This document shows positions 1-11,570 of a stretch of DNA of 64,000 nucleotides, piece after piece. The position numbers and the translations under genes are program-made. The DNA comes from Ophiodon elongatus (taxonomy: Eukaryota; Chordata; Actinopteri; Perciformes; Hexagrammidae): positions 1,517,501 to 1,581,500 of the forward strand of contig JACSYO010000527.1 in NCBI GenBank assembly GCA_016806645.1. Direction: 5' to 3'. Below the pieces are notes generated by a model. That model was given only the letters and a program-made list of their open reading frames with translations. It ran no database searches and was not told the origin of the DNA. How positions within the stretch are numbered: the stretch's first letter is position 1; every line of letters begins with the position of its first letter.

Positions 1-1054
1 AAGTATATATGTCTTTAGTTCTACCCGCAGGAATGCAATGCGCGCATATATATTGACAAACATCAAATTAGTAAATTTCTCATTCAATCAAATATTTTCA
101 CCTTCACATGTTTACCAAAGCATATACACATGCATTTTATAAAGTTGTTTCATTCATAATATGCTATGTGGTCAAAAGTATCAACATAGCTACACACGTT
201 TGGATCGGGGCTGTTTTTAATGGTTCCAATGAAGGAACATGTCATGTCCAACAATCCCATGTGGGTGTCATTTTCAGGTCTCCATATTTGTTCAGGTGTC
301 CACAAACTCTTAGCCGTTTTGATAAAAAAATACTTTACGATGACCGGTGATGTCAGACCAGTAAAATACCTGATTTGCCCAGTGAATCTTTTTTTCCCAG
401 CTGCAGTCAGAGCAGTGTGACTGTCCTGTCATGCATGCACATTACTTCAGCTGCTGCCTGTGACATCCAGAGATCTGCTGTCACAACAGAGACAAAATAT
501 TCATGGGCAGACGCCTCGCTGTGCTTTGTAGGCTTCCGTGTTTTAACAACTTTGAAATCAGTCAGGGAACCACAAAATCTATTTTCTTAATCCGGGTTTT
601 TAAGAAGACAGAGTTTTATCTGACATCCCACATGACTTTCAGGGTAGTGATCAGCCATGAAAATGAGTTTTGAATCCTAAACTTTGACCAAAATGTCACT
701 CAAAAGTCATCCTGAAATTCATCCAAAAAAGTTACTCAGAGTCATTTTCTCAGAGCTTTAAACCTCTGCTCCCTTCTCTCTCTACTCTCTGTCTTGTTGA
801 TATTCATTCATCCTCCGGTCGGAGAAAATCTCATTTCGTCTGGCTAACACTTATGTGAAAGAGAGGGAATGATGGCTCTGGGTTTTGTGACTGTGGGTAA
901 ATATTTAGGAAACTAGAATTGATTGAACCGTCAAGTCAGTAACTCAACGTTGTGGCTCCCTGCTCTGACTTTGCCCCTGACATTCCTGTAGGTTGTGGAG
1001 ACAACTTGGGTAATGCATATTTAATGTGAATGAATATCTCACTTTTTAATTATA
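1..1054. other. Non-coding stretch, no gene seen
   Basis: Only short chance ORFs (up to 80 codons) are present, with no codon pattern, domain or splice structure that I recognise. The DNA is AT-rich and not obviously repetitive up to the start of the family A copy at about 1055. It is consistent with intergenic or intronic DNA. Confidence 0.6.
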
Positions 1055-1576
1055 CCTCCAGTTGCAATAAGTCTGATTGTCTGAGAGAAAATGACTCCAC
1101 TTCTCTCTTGATTTATTCCCTCAGTAAACATTGTAAACATGAGTTTATGGTCTCAATCTCTAGTTTCAAGTCTTCTTTAATACAGCATGATGTTCATTTA
1201 GTAAATTATGGTCCATTTAGAGTCAAACAGACCATAAAGCAGGGTATGCTTTAGGGCGGGGCTACAAGGTGATTGACAGGTTGCTACACGGCGTTGTGCG
1301 GCCTGAGAGTTGTCGTGTTTTCATCTTACATCTTTAACCCTTTCACAGTGAGTTTTCAGCTAAGGTAAGTTAATTGTAACCTTTTTAGTAAATGCCCTAT
1401 TCAGTGTTCGGATTGTACTTAGCTCCTCCCTCTCGTGTGACTTCCGCGTGCAAAAAGCCAAGATGGCGACGGCCAGAAGCCAAGATGGCGCTAGCCAAAA
1501 TGCCAAACTCGAGGCTTCAAAACGGCAGTCCACAAACCAATGGGTGCCGTCACGGTGACTACTTGTACAGTCTATG
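1055..1576 (+). repeat. Dispersed repeat family A, copy 1
   Basis: This ~520-bp block is shared with 11974-12425, 32688-33602 (interrupted) and 60249-60690. Common landmarks in order are AAACATTGTAAACATGAG, CAGCATGATGTTCATTTAGT, CATAAAGCAGGGTATGCTTT, GATTGACAGGTTG, CCTTTCACAGTGAGTTTTC, CACAAACCAATGGGTG and the end ACAGTCTATG. I remember this family as common in percomorph genomes, usually starting near GGCCATCAGGGGGCGAC; this copy lacks that start. The class is uncertain: probably a non-autonomous DNA element or SINE-like repeat. AAGATGGCG occurs twice (1460-1468 and 1482-1490). The opposite-strand 136-codon ORF at 1360-1770 overlaps the repeat and is not taken as a gene. Confidence 0.85.
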
Positions 1577-1976
1577 CGATGGACTGGTCTTTCAGAAGCA
1601 ACTGGACATCCATCAGCCAGGCTACCGGTAATGCGAGGCTTCACCTTTCTTGTCATTGAAGGGGATGAGCAGAATAGTATCATTGTCGTAGCAGGTATAA
1701 GAAGCCACACTAGTGTATGCCAGCACCTTGCGTAAAGGGTTTTGAGATATCCGTCTCCATTCCAGTACAATGGAGGTGATTGGTAGGAATTTGTGACACA
1801 TCAAAGCTATTTCCCTCCTCGTGTTCTTTTTCTATTCTCTGGCTGAAGAAAAAATGCCCGAAATGATACCAATTTGACCCAGAAATACACAACAGAAGAT
1901 ACTTCTGACAGACTGATGCTTTTTTTTTTTTTTAACTCAGTGGAGCTCTTGGGTAAATAAAAAAAAATCAAAAGAA
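1577..1976. other. Non-coding stretch
   Basis: There is no gene or recognisable repeat apart from a 14-base T run near 1920. Minus-strand ORFs of about 60 codons here are short, and I recognise no family in them. Confidence 0.5.
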
Positions 1977-2010
1977 GCGCGCGCGTGTGTGTGTGTGTGT
2001 GTGTGTGTGC
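1977..2010. repeat. (GC)n(GT)n microsatellite
   Basis: Four GC dinucleotides run directly into about twelve GT dinucleotides, giving about 34 bases of uninterrupted purine-pyrimidine alternation. Such tracts are known to favour left-handed Z-DNA. Confidence 0.95.
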
Positions 2011-4249
2011 ACAGCTCTGCTACGTCTGCAGAATAAAAAAATTAGATTACGTTTCTGGAGGTTTAGTGAGAAAAGTGTGAAAGTCAGTTAGAATAAGAAG
2101 CTCAGTCAGTCATTTATAAAAGCCAAATATTAAATTTCATCACTAGAGAGAAAGCGAGGCAGGGATAAAACACTTCAGAAGAAAAATAGAAGAAGAACTT
2201 CGACTTTATTGGAGATGGTTTCCTCCCTGGGTTCCTAACACAGGCTGCAGCTCAAACTGAGCATGTGCAGAAGTGTTTGCCTATTGGGGTCAAAACAGGG
2301 ACAGATATGGGTTAAAATGGGATATGGCACATATTATATACACACAATGCATGCAACTTGGAACTGTCCGACCACAAGTTTTCATCTTTTAAAATCTTAA
2401 TAAATATATATATTTTTAATATCACCTTAAATTAAACTAAAATAAATGTTATATCATTGCATAATACACGTTTTATGTAATTGAAAATTCAATTTGATTA
2501 AATATCTTTTCTATATAAATCTAAACTAAATTCAAATAAATATACTTTTTTATATCAGGGTAAATTCAAATAAAATTCATTCATTTTTTATTTCAATTGA
2601 CTAAATCATTAATTATCATTTACCTTAACATAAAAATGCCACTGAAAACCAGACTTCAAAATCGTAACTGTTTCTCTAACATATTCATAACTAAATAAAA
2701 AAAATCTTGAAAGAATTTTTTTATTGAGAGTTTTAACACAAAAGAAGTCAATAATAAACTGTGTGGGTGTAATTTGATCACATTTGATGGACAGTGACCA
2801 AACAACCCTCCACCGACCGTCAGAGATTTAAATGTTACTAAATCCTGATTGCATCATTCAGATTAAGAAGCTGTCGGTTGTCATGACTTCACTGACTTTT
2901 AAAGCCCCCCCCCAACAACCTAAACTCCCACCCTGACTGATCAAATCTCATGAGCTGCAGCTTTGCAACAATCAGCCATTAACAGGCTGCGTTAAAGTTA
3001 ATTAAGGATCAGTCAGTCAGGTAAATTTCCTCCACGTCTCTCTGTCTTTTTGCATTGCTTCATTAAAGCTGAATTTCCAATGTCACTTTTGAGATGTTAT
3101 GAAGCTCGTAGCGATTGCTGCGCTGATGGAAACAGACTCGGCGGTGCGGTGCCTCCGATGTCCCATCAGTGTGTTTGTGCTGCACCGTGAATATTAACAG
3201 AGCAGAAAAGAGCCCAATGTGGAATGACTTTGACTTCCGCATGGAGTCTTGTGATGGCAGTGATTAGCAAAGTATAGAGGCAAGGCCATACAATGCAAAA
3301 ATAACGGAGACAACCGCAGATGGTCATGTTTGCCGATGAGAGAGAGAAAGCCTCCCCTATGAGAGAGTAATGTGGTTGATTCTACAGCAAAAAGCCTCTT
3401 CTCGCCTCGAAGCGTGTGAGCAGAAGTGATGCACGGGGTTATGGCGACTGCTAATGTTGTAGCACGTAAGCAAGTTAAAGTCTGAAAACTAGAGCGCAAA
3501 CACAATCTCAGTCCCAAAGACATTGTTACCGCTTCACTTTGGCTACAGCATCGCAGTGAAGGTAAACCTGGGAGTCTTTTGTTGCCCTTCACTCCCCACT
3601 TCTTCATATCGCATATCCAAAAGACCTGGATTTTAAAACTTTCTACTGTATATCCAGAGAGCACTTGAAACCGGAGACATATTCCTTGTATGTGTACACA
3701 CACACACACACTTTGCCCATAAAGCCGATTCTGACTCTGATGAATCTAAATCCAAGCTTTACAAACATTCCTTCAGAAACCCGAGGGATGACATCTACTT
3801 CCATGTTTGTCTTCGGTCTGGGCGGCCGCCTGCTGGCACGCAACCGCTGTTTACTAAATGCCAACTTCTGTCTTTCTCGCTGTTGTATTCATTTCTAATC
3901 CCTGTTGACATTCTGACAATGTCACAAGGAATTAAAATGGCACCAGCCAATCTGTCATGTGAAAGCTAATAATACTTCTCGTCTTGTGTCGGCAATCCTC
4001 ACAACTGCTTGGAAGTTCACATACTTTTTAAAAGTTTTGATTAAAATAAATTAAATTAAAAATGAAAAAAGAGCCTAAAATGCAAATAGTTGTTTGTTGC
4101 AATATTTATTCTCTGAATTTCGAATTTAGCAACTTGAATTGTTCATCAATTACAGTGAACAGGGTTTCCAGTTGATAAGGGGAAAATAAAAATATGCCAA
4201 AGCCCTAAAATTTAAACTATTGATAAAGTTGTTGGCTACATCTTGCACT
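2011..4249. other. Non-coding DNA with an AT-rich block
   Basis: The segment 2395-2740 is strongly AT-rich and made of TAAAT/ATAAAT-type words. A short C run lies at about 2906 and a short (AC)n near 3697-3710. The 171-codon minus-strand ORF at 3194-3709 has no domain, repeat or signal that I recognise and runs across the (AC)n tract, so I treat it as chance. No gene is supported. Confidence 0.5.
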
Positions 4250-4445
4250 ACTGTTTCGGTTAGTTAATTTAATTAAATTTAATATTATTATTCTATTTGT
4301 TGTATATATTGTGCATTTTTCTTCTTCTTCTTCTTCTTCTTCTATTTTATATTGTTCTTTTCTTACGTAAAAATGCTGCTGTACCGAAAAAAATGTCCCC
4401 TTGCGGGATTAATAAAGTATTTATCTATTTATCTATCTATCTAAA
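4250..4445 (+). mobile_element. LINE-type 3' tail with (CTT)n and (TCTA)n
   Basis: The sequence reads GCACTACTG..., then a (CTT)7 tract (4321-4342), then CTGCTGTACCG, GTCCCCTTGCGGGAT, AATAAAGTAT and ends in TCTATCTATCTA. A CCCCTTGCGGGATTAATAAAGTATTTATC block followed by tetranucleotide repeats is the usual 3' end of teleost non-LTR retrotransposons. The reverse transcriptase is absent, so this is a 5'-truncated copy. I do not assign the clade. Confidence 0.65.
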
Positions 4446-4828
4446 TTACAGTGTGCTTCAAATGTAACCCAAATCTTGTATTCTATCTAATTTCCATTCC
4501 CTTTAATTTCCAAAATAAAACACGGACAAAGTCCACGTTCTAGAAAGTAAAAACAGGATTGCAGCAGACCGGATAGGTGTTTGTGATATCGACTCCACCT
4601 CCTGTAGTTGGAGACAGTTTGAGGGCGGAGTCCAAGCAGAACGCTCCATGACCATTAGGACTAATGTGGCAATTTGACAGAGAGCGCCCGAACGTTCCAC
4701 TGCAGCGCCGGGTTAATGTGGTGTCCAGTTTCATTTCCTGGTTATTAGCGTTGAGTGATTACGACAGCTTTTCTGGGAGTTAAATTCCCACTGCTGTTTG
4801 TTCTCTGCTGCTGTGTGAAAAATCCTCC
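4446..4828. other. Non-coding stretch, possible unclassified repeat
   Basis: The part from about 4530 to 4740 is more GC-rich than its surroundings, with words such as GCAGACCGGATAG and GCAGCGCCGGGTTAATG. I could not match it elsewhere in the window. Two overlapping minus-strand ORFs of about 65 codons are not supported as genes. Confidence 0.35.
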
Positions 4829-4872
4829 ACACACACACACAGAGAGAGAGAGAGAGAAAGAGAAAGAGAGAG
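4829..4872. repeat. (CA)n(GA)n compound microsatellite
   Basis: Six CA units are followed by about fifteen GA units interrupted by two AAAGA steps. Confidence 0.95.
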
Positions 4873-6263
4873 TTCTTCTTTTCCCTTCATGTCATTAGAG
4901 CTTTATTCTCATTTCTCACTTTCTCCTTTTTCTAATCTTTCATTTCTAAACCCCAGAGTAAATGCACAGGAGAAGAAAGAGAAGACGGGGCAAACCAGGC
5001 GCTCTGAGCAATTATGGTGACAATAATGATAGTGTAACACATATTTCACCTTTTAAGTGAATCATCATCAGTAAGCCGTGCAAGTGGCATAGCTCTATGG
5101 ATGGCAACGTCGGCCCAAACTGAAACATCTTAACGTCTCCTTTAAGTTGAAGTTGAAGTCTTTGATTTTGAGTTAAATGTCTTGACAACTACAACTTGAG
5201 TGTGACATTTGCTCCAGATATTCAAGGTCCTGAGAGGATGAATTTAAAAAAAACACAGTATGCATATAGTTTACTCTTTCTACATTTCTGCTGAGCATCT
5301 CAACGTCATATTTTGTGGAGTCAGGCAGCAGTGGGATTAATACATTCTTTCATGCAATCAGTAGCGTCATTTGTATTTGAAGTATTTCACTAATTGGCTC
5401 CTCCCGTCGAGTTAAATCTCTCTTTATTGTGCTGTGATCCTTCAAATTCACAAAGCAGAGTCACTCAAAGTCACCCAGAGAGTAGAATGACTAAGGGGGA
5501 AAAAATAAAAATAAAATAATGATGTTATTATTGAGCAACAAAGTCTGCATTGGCATGAGGGATGGGTCAACAATGGGGATCAACAAAACGCGTCACGTCG
5601 AGGGACACGCTTGACTTCTCTTCACTCAAGAGGAATTCATTTTCTTTTTGGCAGCAAAACATGAGCTGTCTGAAACTCCACTAAAACACTTTTAAGGACG
5701 ACCAACTCCATAAGACACGGAGACTTGCAGGCCTAGAGCAACATCGAGGCTACGCAACCGTCTCTGTAGGAGCCAGTGTTACTCATTCAAAAGTAGTATC
5801 TGCATGTTGGGACCCCAAATGTTCGGTCCCTCCGCTAAGCCACGCCCCTCGAAGGCAGACTGGCCAATCATAGCAAAGCATCGGCCAACTCTGACCAGGG
5901 TCCGACAACCATCTCGCTCTACTCCATAAACTCTCATGCAATGGTTTCAGATTTTCCTCATGTTCTGGCTTGTTTGGTAGAGTTGGAGCTAGTCATGGTT
6001 AAACATTTAGTGTAAGTGATACTTGAGTTAAATGTTCCTAAAACGTTACGTTTCTAACTGTGGAGCTACATCATTAACTAGCATTAGCACTTCTATGACA
6101 CGCTAGCTACTGAAGGTATACGGAATATATAAACGTGCTGCTTTTGCTTTTGAGTGATTAAAACAGTGAATAAAGACCGAAAAGTCCTTAATTTCATTGT
6201 CTTCTGTCTCGATCTACAGGTGATGTGGTTCACTTTTACACTGATCTGTATGCTTCAATAATA
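4873..6263. other. Non-coding stretch
   Basis: No gene is visible. A CpG-containing patch at about 5790-5940 (GCCACGCCCCTC, CCAATCATAGC) has a promoter-like or repeat-like look but no ORF or TATA/Inr arrangement that I can defend. Confidence 0.45.
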
Positions 6264-6330
6264 CTAATACATTTTATTTGTATAGTGCTTTAAAAAAGGT
6301 ACTCAAGGCACTTTACATGGTAAAAACAGA
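6264..6330. repeat. Short retroposon-like fragment
   Basis: The run ATTTTATTTGTATAGTGCTT, then GGTACTCAAGGCACTTTACATGG, resembles a motif I remember from several fish retroposons (TTTATATAGCGCTTTT...CACTTTACA). The flanks show no clear ends, so only the fragment is called. Confidence 0.5.
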
Positions 6331-7043
6331 AACAATAGAAGCAATAACAATGTACACAAGAGAGATTAAATAACAATGAGACACAAAACAAAAGCATACT
6401 TAACTAGCATCACAACTAGCTTTAGCTTTTATCTTTTTAACATGTTTTCATAGCTGAATCAGTTTGACATCCTGGATATATACACATCAAATATTGTAGA
6501 CCCTTCTGTCTGCTTCTTTATTAGATAAAAATGTATTCAGGGAGTGCAGTTAGTGACAGTGTGGGCTCCATGGTTGCTCTGATGGCTTGACGGAGTAGCA
6601 GTAGGGTGTGGCGGCGCTTAGTGAAAGGATAATTCCCTGAAAAAGATACTGTATGACAAGCAACAGACAAGAAAGGGCAATGATAGAGGCCAATGACATT
6701 TTATTTTTAGAATTTACACTTTTGTGGAGAGAGAGAGCAGGCTCCCACAATGTCTGCTCACAATTCTCCCCTACCTATTTCTTGTAATGCCTGTTATTAT
6801 TTACACCACATGATTCATTTTTGTGAGGAGAAATCCAGTCTGATTACACCTTTCCTCTACATTAGAGAAAATTTTCATTCCAAACGAAGACTCAACCCAC
6901 TGATTAGCACTCCTCCAGATGGAAGCGAAGCACTCAGTGAACACACCTGTTCAGGTGATTTGGTTTGATTGAAAACCTGGAGAGTGGAGACTCTCCAGGT
7001 TTTCCCATGAAGCTTATCTTTGGTGGTCTTCATTACAGGGACT
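6331..7043. other. Non-coding stretch
   Basis: No gene is supported. Two short ORFs, 66 codons minus and 72 codons plus around 6550-6968, have no recognisable domain. A short inverted repeat around 6975-7000 (AACCTGGAGAGTGGAGACTCTCCAGGTT) is a near-perfect hairpin with about 12-bp arms. Confidence 0.5.
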
Positions 7044-7307
7044 CGCACCCATTATCCAAACCGCTTATCCTATTCAGGGTCGCTGGAGCCGATCCCAGCT
7101 GACATTGGGTGAAGGCAGGGTTCAGCCTGGACAGGTCAGCCAGTCCATTGCAGGGCACATATAGACAGACAACCATTCAGGCACACATTCACACCTTCGG
7201 GCAATTTAGAGTCCAATTAACCTGAGCTGCATGTATTTGGACTGTGGGAGGAAGCCAGAGAACCCAGAGGGAACCCACGCTTCCACGGGGAGAACATGCA
7301 AACTGAG
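7044..7307 (+). repeat. Widespread fish repeat, fragment 1
   Basis: Landmarks are CCAAACCGCTTATCC, GGGTCGCTGGAGCCGATCCC, GGACAGGTCAGCCAGTCC, CAATTTAGAGTCCAATTAACC, TTTGGACTGTGGGAGGAAGC and GGGGAGAACATGCAAACT. This order is typical of a very common repeat in teleost genomes, and its right-hand end recurs at 22285-22380. I do not assign a Repbase class. It carries no ORF of note. Confidence 0.8.
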
Positions 7308-9562
7308 GTCACACAGCTGAAGTCACCAGGCTTGTGGGAATATTTGTCATTTGAGTGAGTGTAGACATCTAAAAATAGCCATCGCATTGCTTTGTCTCAC
7401 AGGACATTTAAAGACAAAAATAAATAAAAAAATAGAACATTCTGTTGGCATAAACTCGCAGCTCGCTGGAGCAGATTGTATCTTAAATCCAATAACATTT
7501 TGCAAACATATGGAGCTCATATGTAAGTTCATATCTGCAGGAGGTCCGCGTATGTCAGAGCACCTGTGATTTCTTTTTTTTTTACATTTAATGATTTATG
7601 TAGTTTACTGTTCAGTTCATATTACTCTAGAAGGGAGGGAGTGAGTGACTATATTTGAAGCCACTTTAGTAAAGTTCAGCAGATTATACTTTTTGCTCTC
7701 AAAAAACACTTGAATTTCATTTAATGCAGAAATGTGTTGAGCTCGACTGTGTGCATAAACATTGAAATTATGGTGTGGAGATCTGTATAAACTTTAGTTA
7801 CCCATTGAAGGTTTGAGAGTAAACACTGTATTCCCAGAGATTTATTTGTTGTATCGAATGTAATTGATATTTTCTTATAAAATCACATAGTTGTCCCACC
7901 ATATTGTATTTAAATAAACCACAAACTATTTAATTGCAAAGGCAAGATGGGCGAAAAAGTTTAACGAATAAAGTGTGATACATTGGAGAGGATCTGTGCG
8001 ACTTTTAATGTTCCACATAAAGTCGTCTTATGTGTGTGATACAGTGAGTTTATGTTTTTATGTGGTGCTTTGTTAACACAGCTCAGCTCATTTTAATGAC
8101 TGCAGTCTGCTGGTGGGCAGAGCAGGTCTTAATGCACCGTTGCCTGCAGGTGCTGTTAGTTTATATAAAACCTTTCAGTGCGTTTGTGCTGGTTGGTCCT
8201 TCAGGGGCATGAAGAGAGACAGTCTCTGATTTCAGTTGTCTTTAAATTCTTGATTGGTTTAGTTTTGAAGTCAGTGTGAATCCTGAGGTGCGTGTTCGTG
8301 TGTGTGGTTTAAACAAATAGTTACACCATTAATTGATCCTTTTGAAAAAATAAAAGGTCCCACTTTTGGCCACTTGGTGTCCGGCAACGTTGAAAACAAG
8401 AGAGCAAAAGGGCCTCTAAAACAAACACATGGGCATGTTGGCTCGTACAATGGCACCCCTTATAAACGGTTACCATATTACAAGTTAAGATGTGAACAAA
8501 CTGCATCTATATTATTACAGATAACCCTGAGCTGGGGTTAATGTAACCCTACACCTAACCCTCAGCCTTAAAACTACCCTCAACACCGGAAAATCTTCCC
8601 AAAACGGTGGGATGTTAAGCATTTGTACTCGTAACTATCGCTAAATGAGACTCGACACACTATCTTACAATTTACCTTCCTCCTGCTCTCCAGCAGCGGT
8701 ATAAATCAATGCTCTGATTACAGCTGTGTGGCCATAAATAAGCAAATCTAATCTGCTGCAATAAACATTTATTCAGCTTCTTTTCTCCATTCAAGGGAAA
8801 TCTGCTTTGCTCACAAACCTTTTAAATGAAGAGTTTATCTCTAAAATGAGGCATTAAAAGCGGCTATTTTCCAGAGAAAAGAGATAATTTCTGGCTAATG
8901 GAACAACACCTTTTTTATGTGGTGTGTGGCGCGTGAAAACATTGGGGTAAGACCAATATATCAGCCTGCCACATTAGTTTATTGACCTCTAAAGCCCGAT
9001 CCGCACGTGAGGTCCCCTGGTAATACTAGTCCTGTGCGCATAGGCCAGAGATTCTTCATTATAATGCAGCTGTTTTAAAGCAATGCCTATTTATTTTAAG
9101 ACAAAAATGTAAAAGACAGTGAATGTTGGAAAGCCCAACAGTTGTTCCTGCGTGCTTCAGTGGTTGCCCTCCAGTATCCACCGGGTTCATGTCACTTTGC
9201 AGCCTGAGCAGACTGCGGCATCTTGGACAGCTGAGTTTTAATTTTTTATTATTTTTTTTTCACCTAAACCTGGATCGAAATCTAGACTCCTAGTAACATT
9301 TCTACTGCAGGACTTGTATGTGCTTGCGTCTCAATGGCGAGAGACAAACTGTAGCATCATGGGATGCGAGGTTGTGTGTGTGTGAATCCTACAAACTCTG
9401 TTGCAAACCTGCTTCTTAACCAACAGGGCTTTCAGGGCTTTTTGAGCTGCATCAGATCTCACAAAGAACAAAAATGGAGTTTGGATCAGGCCTCATAATC
9501 CTGATTTTCTTTTTATGTAATTAAGATTCCTAAATATTTACATCTAAGTCAGTAAGACCATC
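7308..9562. other. Non-coding stretch
   Basis: I see no gene. Overlapping 60-79-codon ORFs at 7347-7569 and 8271-8541 occur on both strands, which argues against coding. A short TAACCCTACACCTAACCCTCAGCC patch at about 8538-8562 is C-rich and CCTAACC-like, but it is not a true telomere array. Confidence 0.5.
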
Positions 9563-10184
9563 CTAAACTATTATCTTACTATAAAGCAGGGAATCTCTGT
9601 TTCGTTCTGAGCAGCCACATTCCTCGACAACGCTGCAAGCAGCAATACCAGGAGGCGATATTATGATCCCTACTATAGCGAAGGCACGATCCACCCCAGA
9701 TATTCTCAACCAAAGCCTAAACATCCAACCAACAAAGGCAACAAGTACCAGCCAATCACCGGCAGGGAGGGGCGTAGCAGGGTTTGTAATTAAACTACCG
9801 GGAGCCAAGCAACCGTCCAGCTCCAAACGGCCAGGCGCTCCAAACAACCCACGCCACGATCGGACACTGCACTAGCATAAAAATATACCAATGCAGAGAA
9901 GAATACAGAGTTATTTAGGTGAATTGTCTGCAGATTCCTCCATCGGTCTGCTCTTCTTTCTCTCCACAAACACAAAACAATAATGCATTCCCAAACAGCC
10001 AACAACAAAATAAACCAGTGCTGAAAAAGACGTCTCCGATGTTTTGTATGCCAACAATAACTGGAACATGGTTAGATTAGAGCAACCCTGGAGTATAAAT
10101 AAATAAAAAACACAGATAACAAATCTACCAAACACACAAAAATGATAAAACAAAAATCTTTCAGCCCCAAAAAGAAAAAAACAC
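9563..10184. other. Non-coding stretch, probable unclassified repeat
   Basis: Three overlapping minus-strand ORFs (94, 72 and 114 codons) lie between 9563 and 10255 in different frames. Their predicted proteins are rich in F, V and C with no domain that I recognise. The adjoining 10185-10245 segment resembles repeat family E, so the ORFs are probably repeat sequence rather than a gene. Confidence 0.4.
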
Positions 10185-10245
10185 AAAACCACTATGGTTA
10201 CTGGTATTTTAACACCAACTCCTGAGAAAAATATCTGGATCTGTC
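10185..10245 (-). repeat. Repeat family E fragment
   Basis: Read on the minus strand it contains CAGATATTTTTCTCAGGAGT, then TGGT. The family E copy at about 39780-39970 has TTGCTATTTTCAGGAGTTGGT at the matching place. The match is short, so the assignment is tentative. Confidence 0.4.
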
Positions 10246-10269
10246 TGCCTTGCAACTTGTTTGTCTCTT

Positions 10270-10587
10270 GACTGGCTCAGTGGTGAGCAGGGTCGTCCTT
10301 CAATCAGAGGATCGGTGGTTCGATCTAGACCATGACGATGTGTCCTTGGGCAAGACTCTCAACCCCAAATTGCTCCCGTAGCTGTGCCTGCGATGTGTGA
10401 ATGTTTAATATTAGGGTTAGGGTTAGAATGTTTAATGTTAGCTACTCCTGATGGGCAGGTGGCACCATAGCCCCTCCCATCAGCGTGTGAATGGCTGAAT
10501 GATGTCATGTAGTGTTAAAGCACTTTGAATGGTCAGAACACTAGAAAAGCTCTATACAAGTACAGGTCCATTACCATTACCATTTAC
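10270..10587 (+). mobile_element. tRNA-type SINE
   Basis: The left end has a pol III A-box-like TGGCTCAGTGGTGAG and, about 45 bases on, a B-box-like GGTTCGATCTAGA (10317-10329). The body CCTTGGGCAAGACTCTCAACC, GTGTGAATGGCTGAATGA, AAAGCACTTTGAATGGTCAG and AAAGCTCTATACAAGTACAG is a familiar teleost SINE body and tail. A TTAGGGTTAGGGTTAG piece inside (about 10412-10427) is probably a local expansion. The right end repeats ATTACC. Confidence 0.75.
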
Positions 10588-11429
10588 TTTGACCCTCCGC
10601 CATTTGGCGCTGGGTTAAAACCCATTCAGCTCTGAGCTTGTGTGCTAGAAGAAGCTGCTCATGTTTAAACTGAATGTGGGGCTCTGAGAGCTGGAATGAC
10701 TCAATCATGAGGTCTAAACCGAAACAACGATTCAATGTTTTGCGTGCACGTAAACAAGAGTTTCTGCCCACAATCAGACGGGGCGATTTCTGTTTTTCTT
10801 TTCTATTCTATGCACTGCAGGCATCTTTGTGTCCTGCTCTGTGTTGTTGGTTGCCACAGTTTGCCATTGAAACAGGTTGTATATCGGAGAAAACTTCATA
10901 AGGGTCCGCAGTGATTGTGTCCATAAACTGCGGGGCAGTCATAGGGTGCACTTGTTTCATCTCAACAGGTTGTTTCTACAAAGCGATGAAGCATCATCAT
11001 GTCAAACTTTGTGGTACATTGAATAAAATGACAGATCTACATTAAAGCTGTGGGGATATTTATGTTTGGTCTTGTCCACCGCTTCCTTTCACGCGCCCGC
11101 TGACAGAAGACTCGGTGTGTGGTGGAGCGGACAGAGTTATTGTGTAAGGCGGCGTTCTGTCTCTTAATCCACCTCGTTGTTCCTGTGCTGGGATTCTTTC
11201 TCAAGAATTTTTGAAGAAACCTTTTGTTTGTAGTTTATCTTCTGGAGGCTTTTTATGTGACAAAAATCTCCATAAAAATTATGTTTCCATACAAATGAAC
11301 TGCATTCTCGATTACATTTTGAGGGAAACCCTTTTTTTCTCCTGGATTACAGTCGCAGTTTTAAACACGTGGTTACCGTTTCTTTTTATTTAAATGGAAT
11401 AAAACAATAAGTATGTCTGTTATAGACGT
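10588..11429. other. Non-coding stretch
   Basis: No gene is supported. Short ORFs of 60-75 codons on both strands around 10577-10901 and at 11211-11393 have no recognisable domain. Confidence 0.5.
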
Positions 11430-11570
11430 AAATTAAGTCAACACTGACTTTTGGTTTCACACGGGACATGAACAGCGGCCTCCTGGTGAAAGCCCTGTTT
11501 CTGTTTGACCCGCCCCTCCAGCCCGACCTCCTCCCTACATGGACTTCTGCGGACTATGATTACAAATCTA
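11430..11570 (+). repeat. Repeat family C, copy 1 (right part)
   Basis: The sequence has TTGGTTTCACACGGGACATG, AACAGCGGCCTCCTGGTGAA, AGCCCTGT, then GACCCGCCCCTCC and GGACTTCTGC. The same order is found at 25255-25400 and 27925-27980. Only the right part of the family is present; the GGTTTAGGCAACAA block is missing. Confidence 0.7.

Noticed and set aside
3194..3709. 171-codon minus-strand ORF
   Set aside because: It reads through an (AC)n tract, giving a CVCV-type start, and has no domain or codon signal.
9911..10255. 114-codon minus-strand ORF beginning in a repeat-like segment
   Set aside because: It is low-complexity, F/V/C-rich, overlaps family E sequence, and the neighbouring ORFs lie in other frames.
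10412..10427. TTAGGGTTAGGGTTAG as an interstitial telomere
   Set aside because: There are only about two and a half units and they lie inside a SINE body, so a local expansion is more likely than telomeric DNA.
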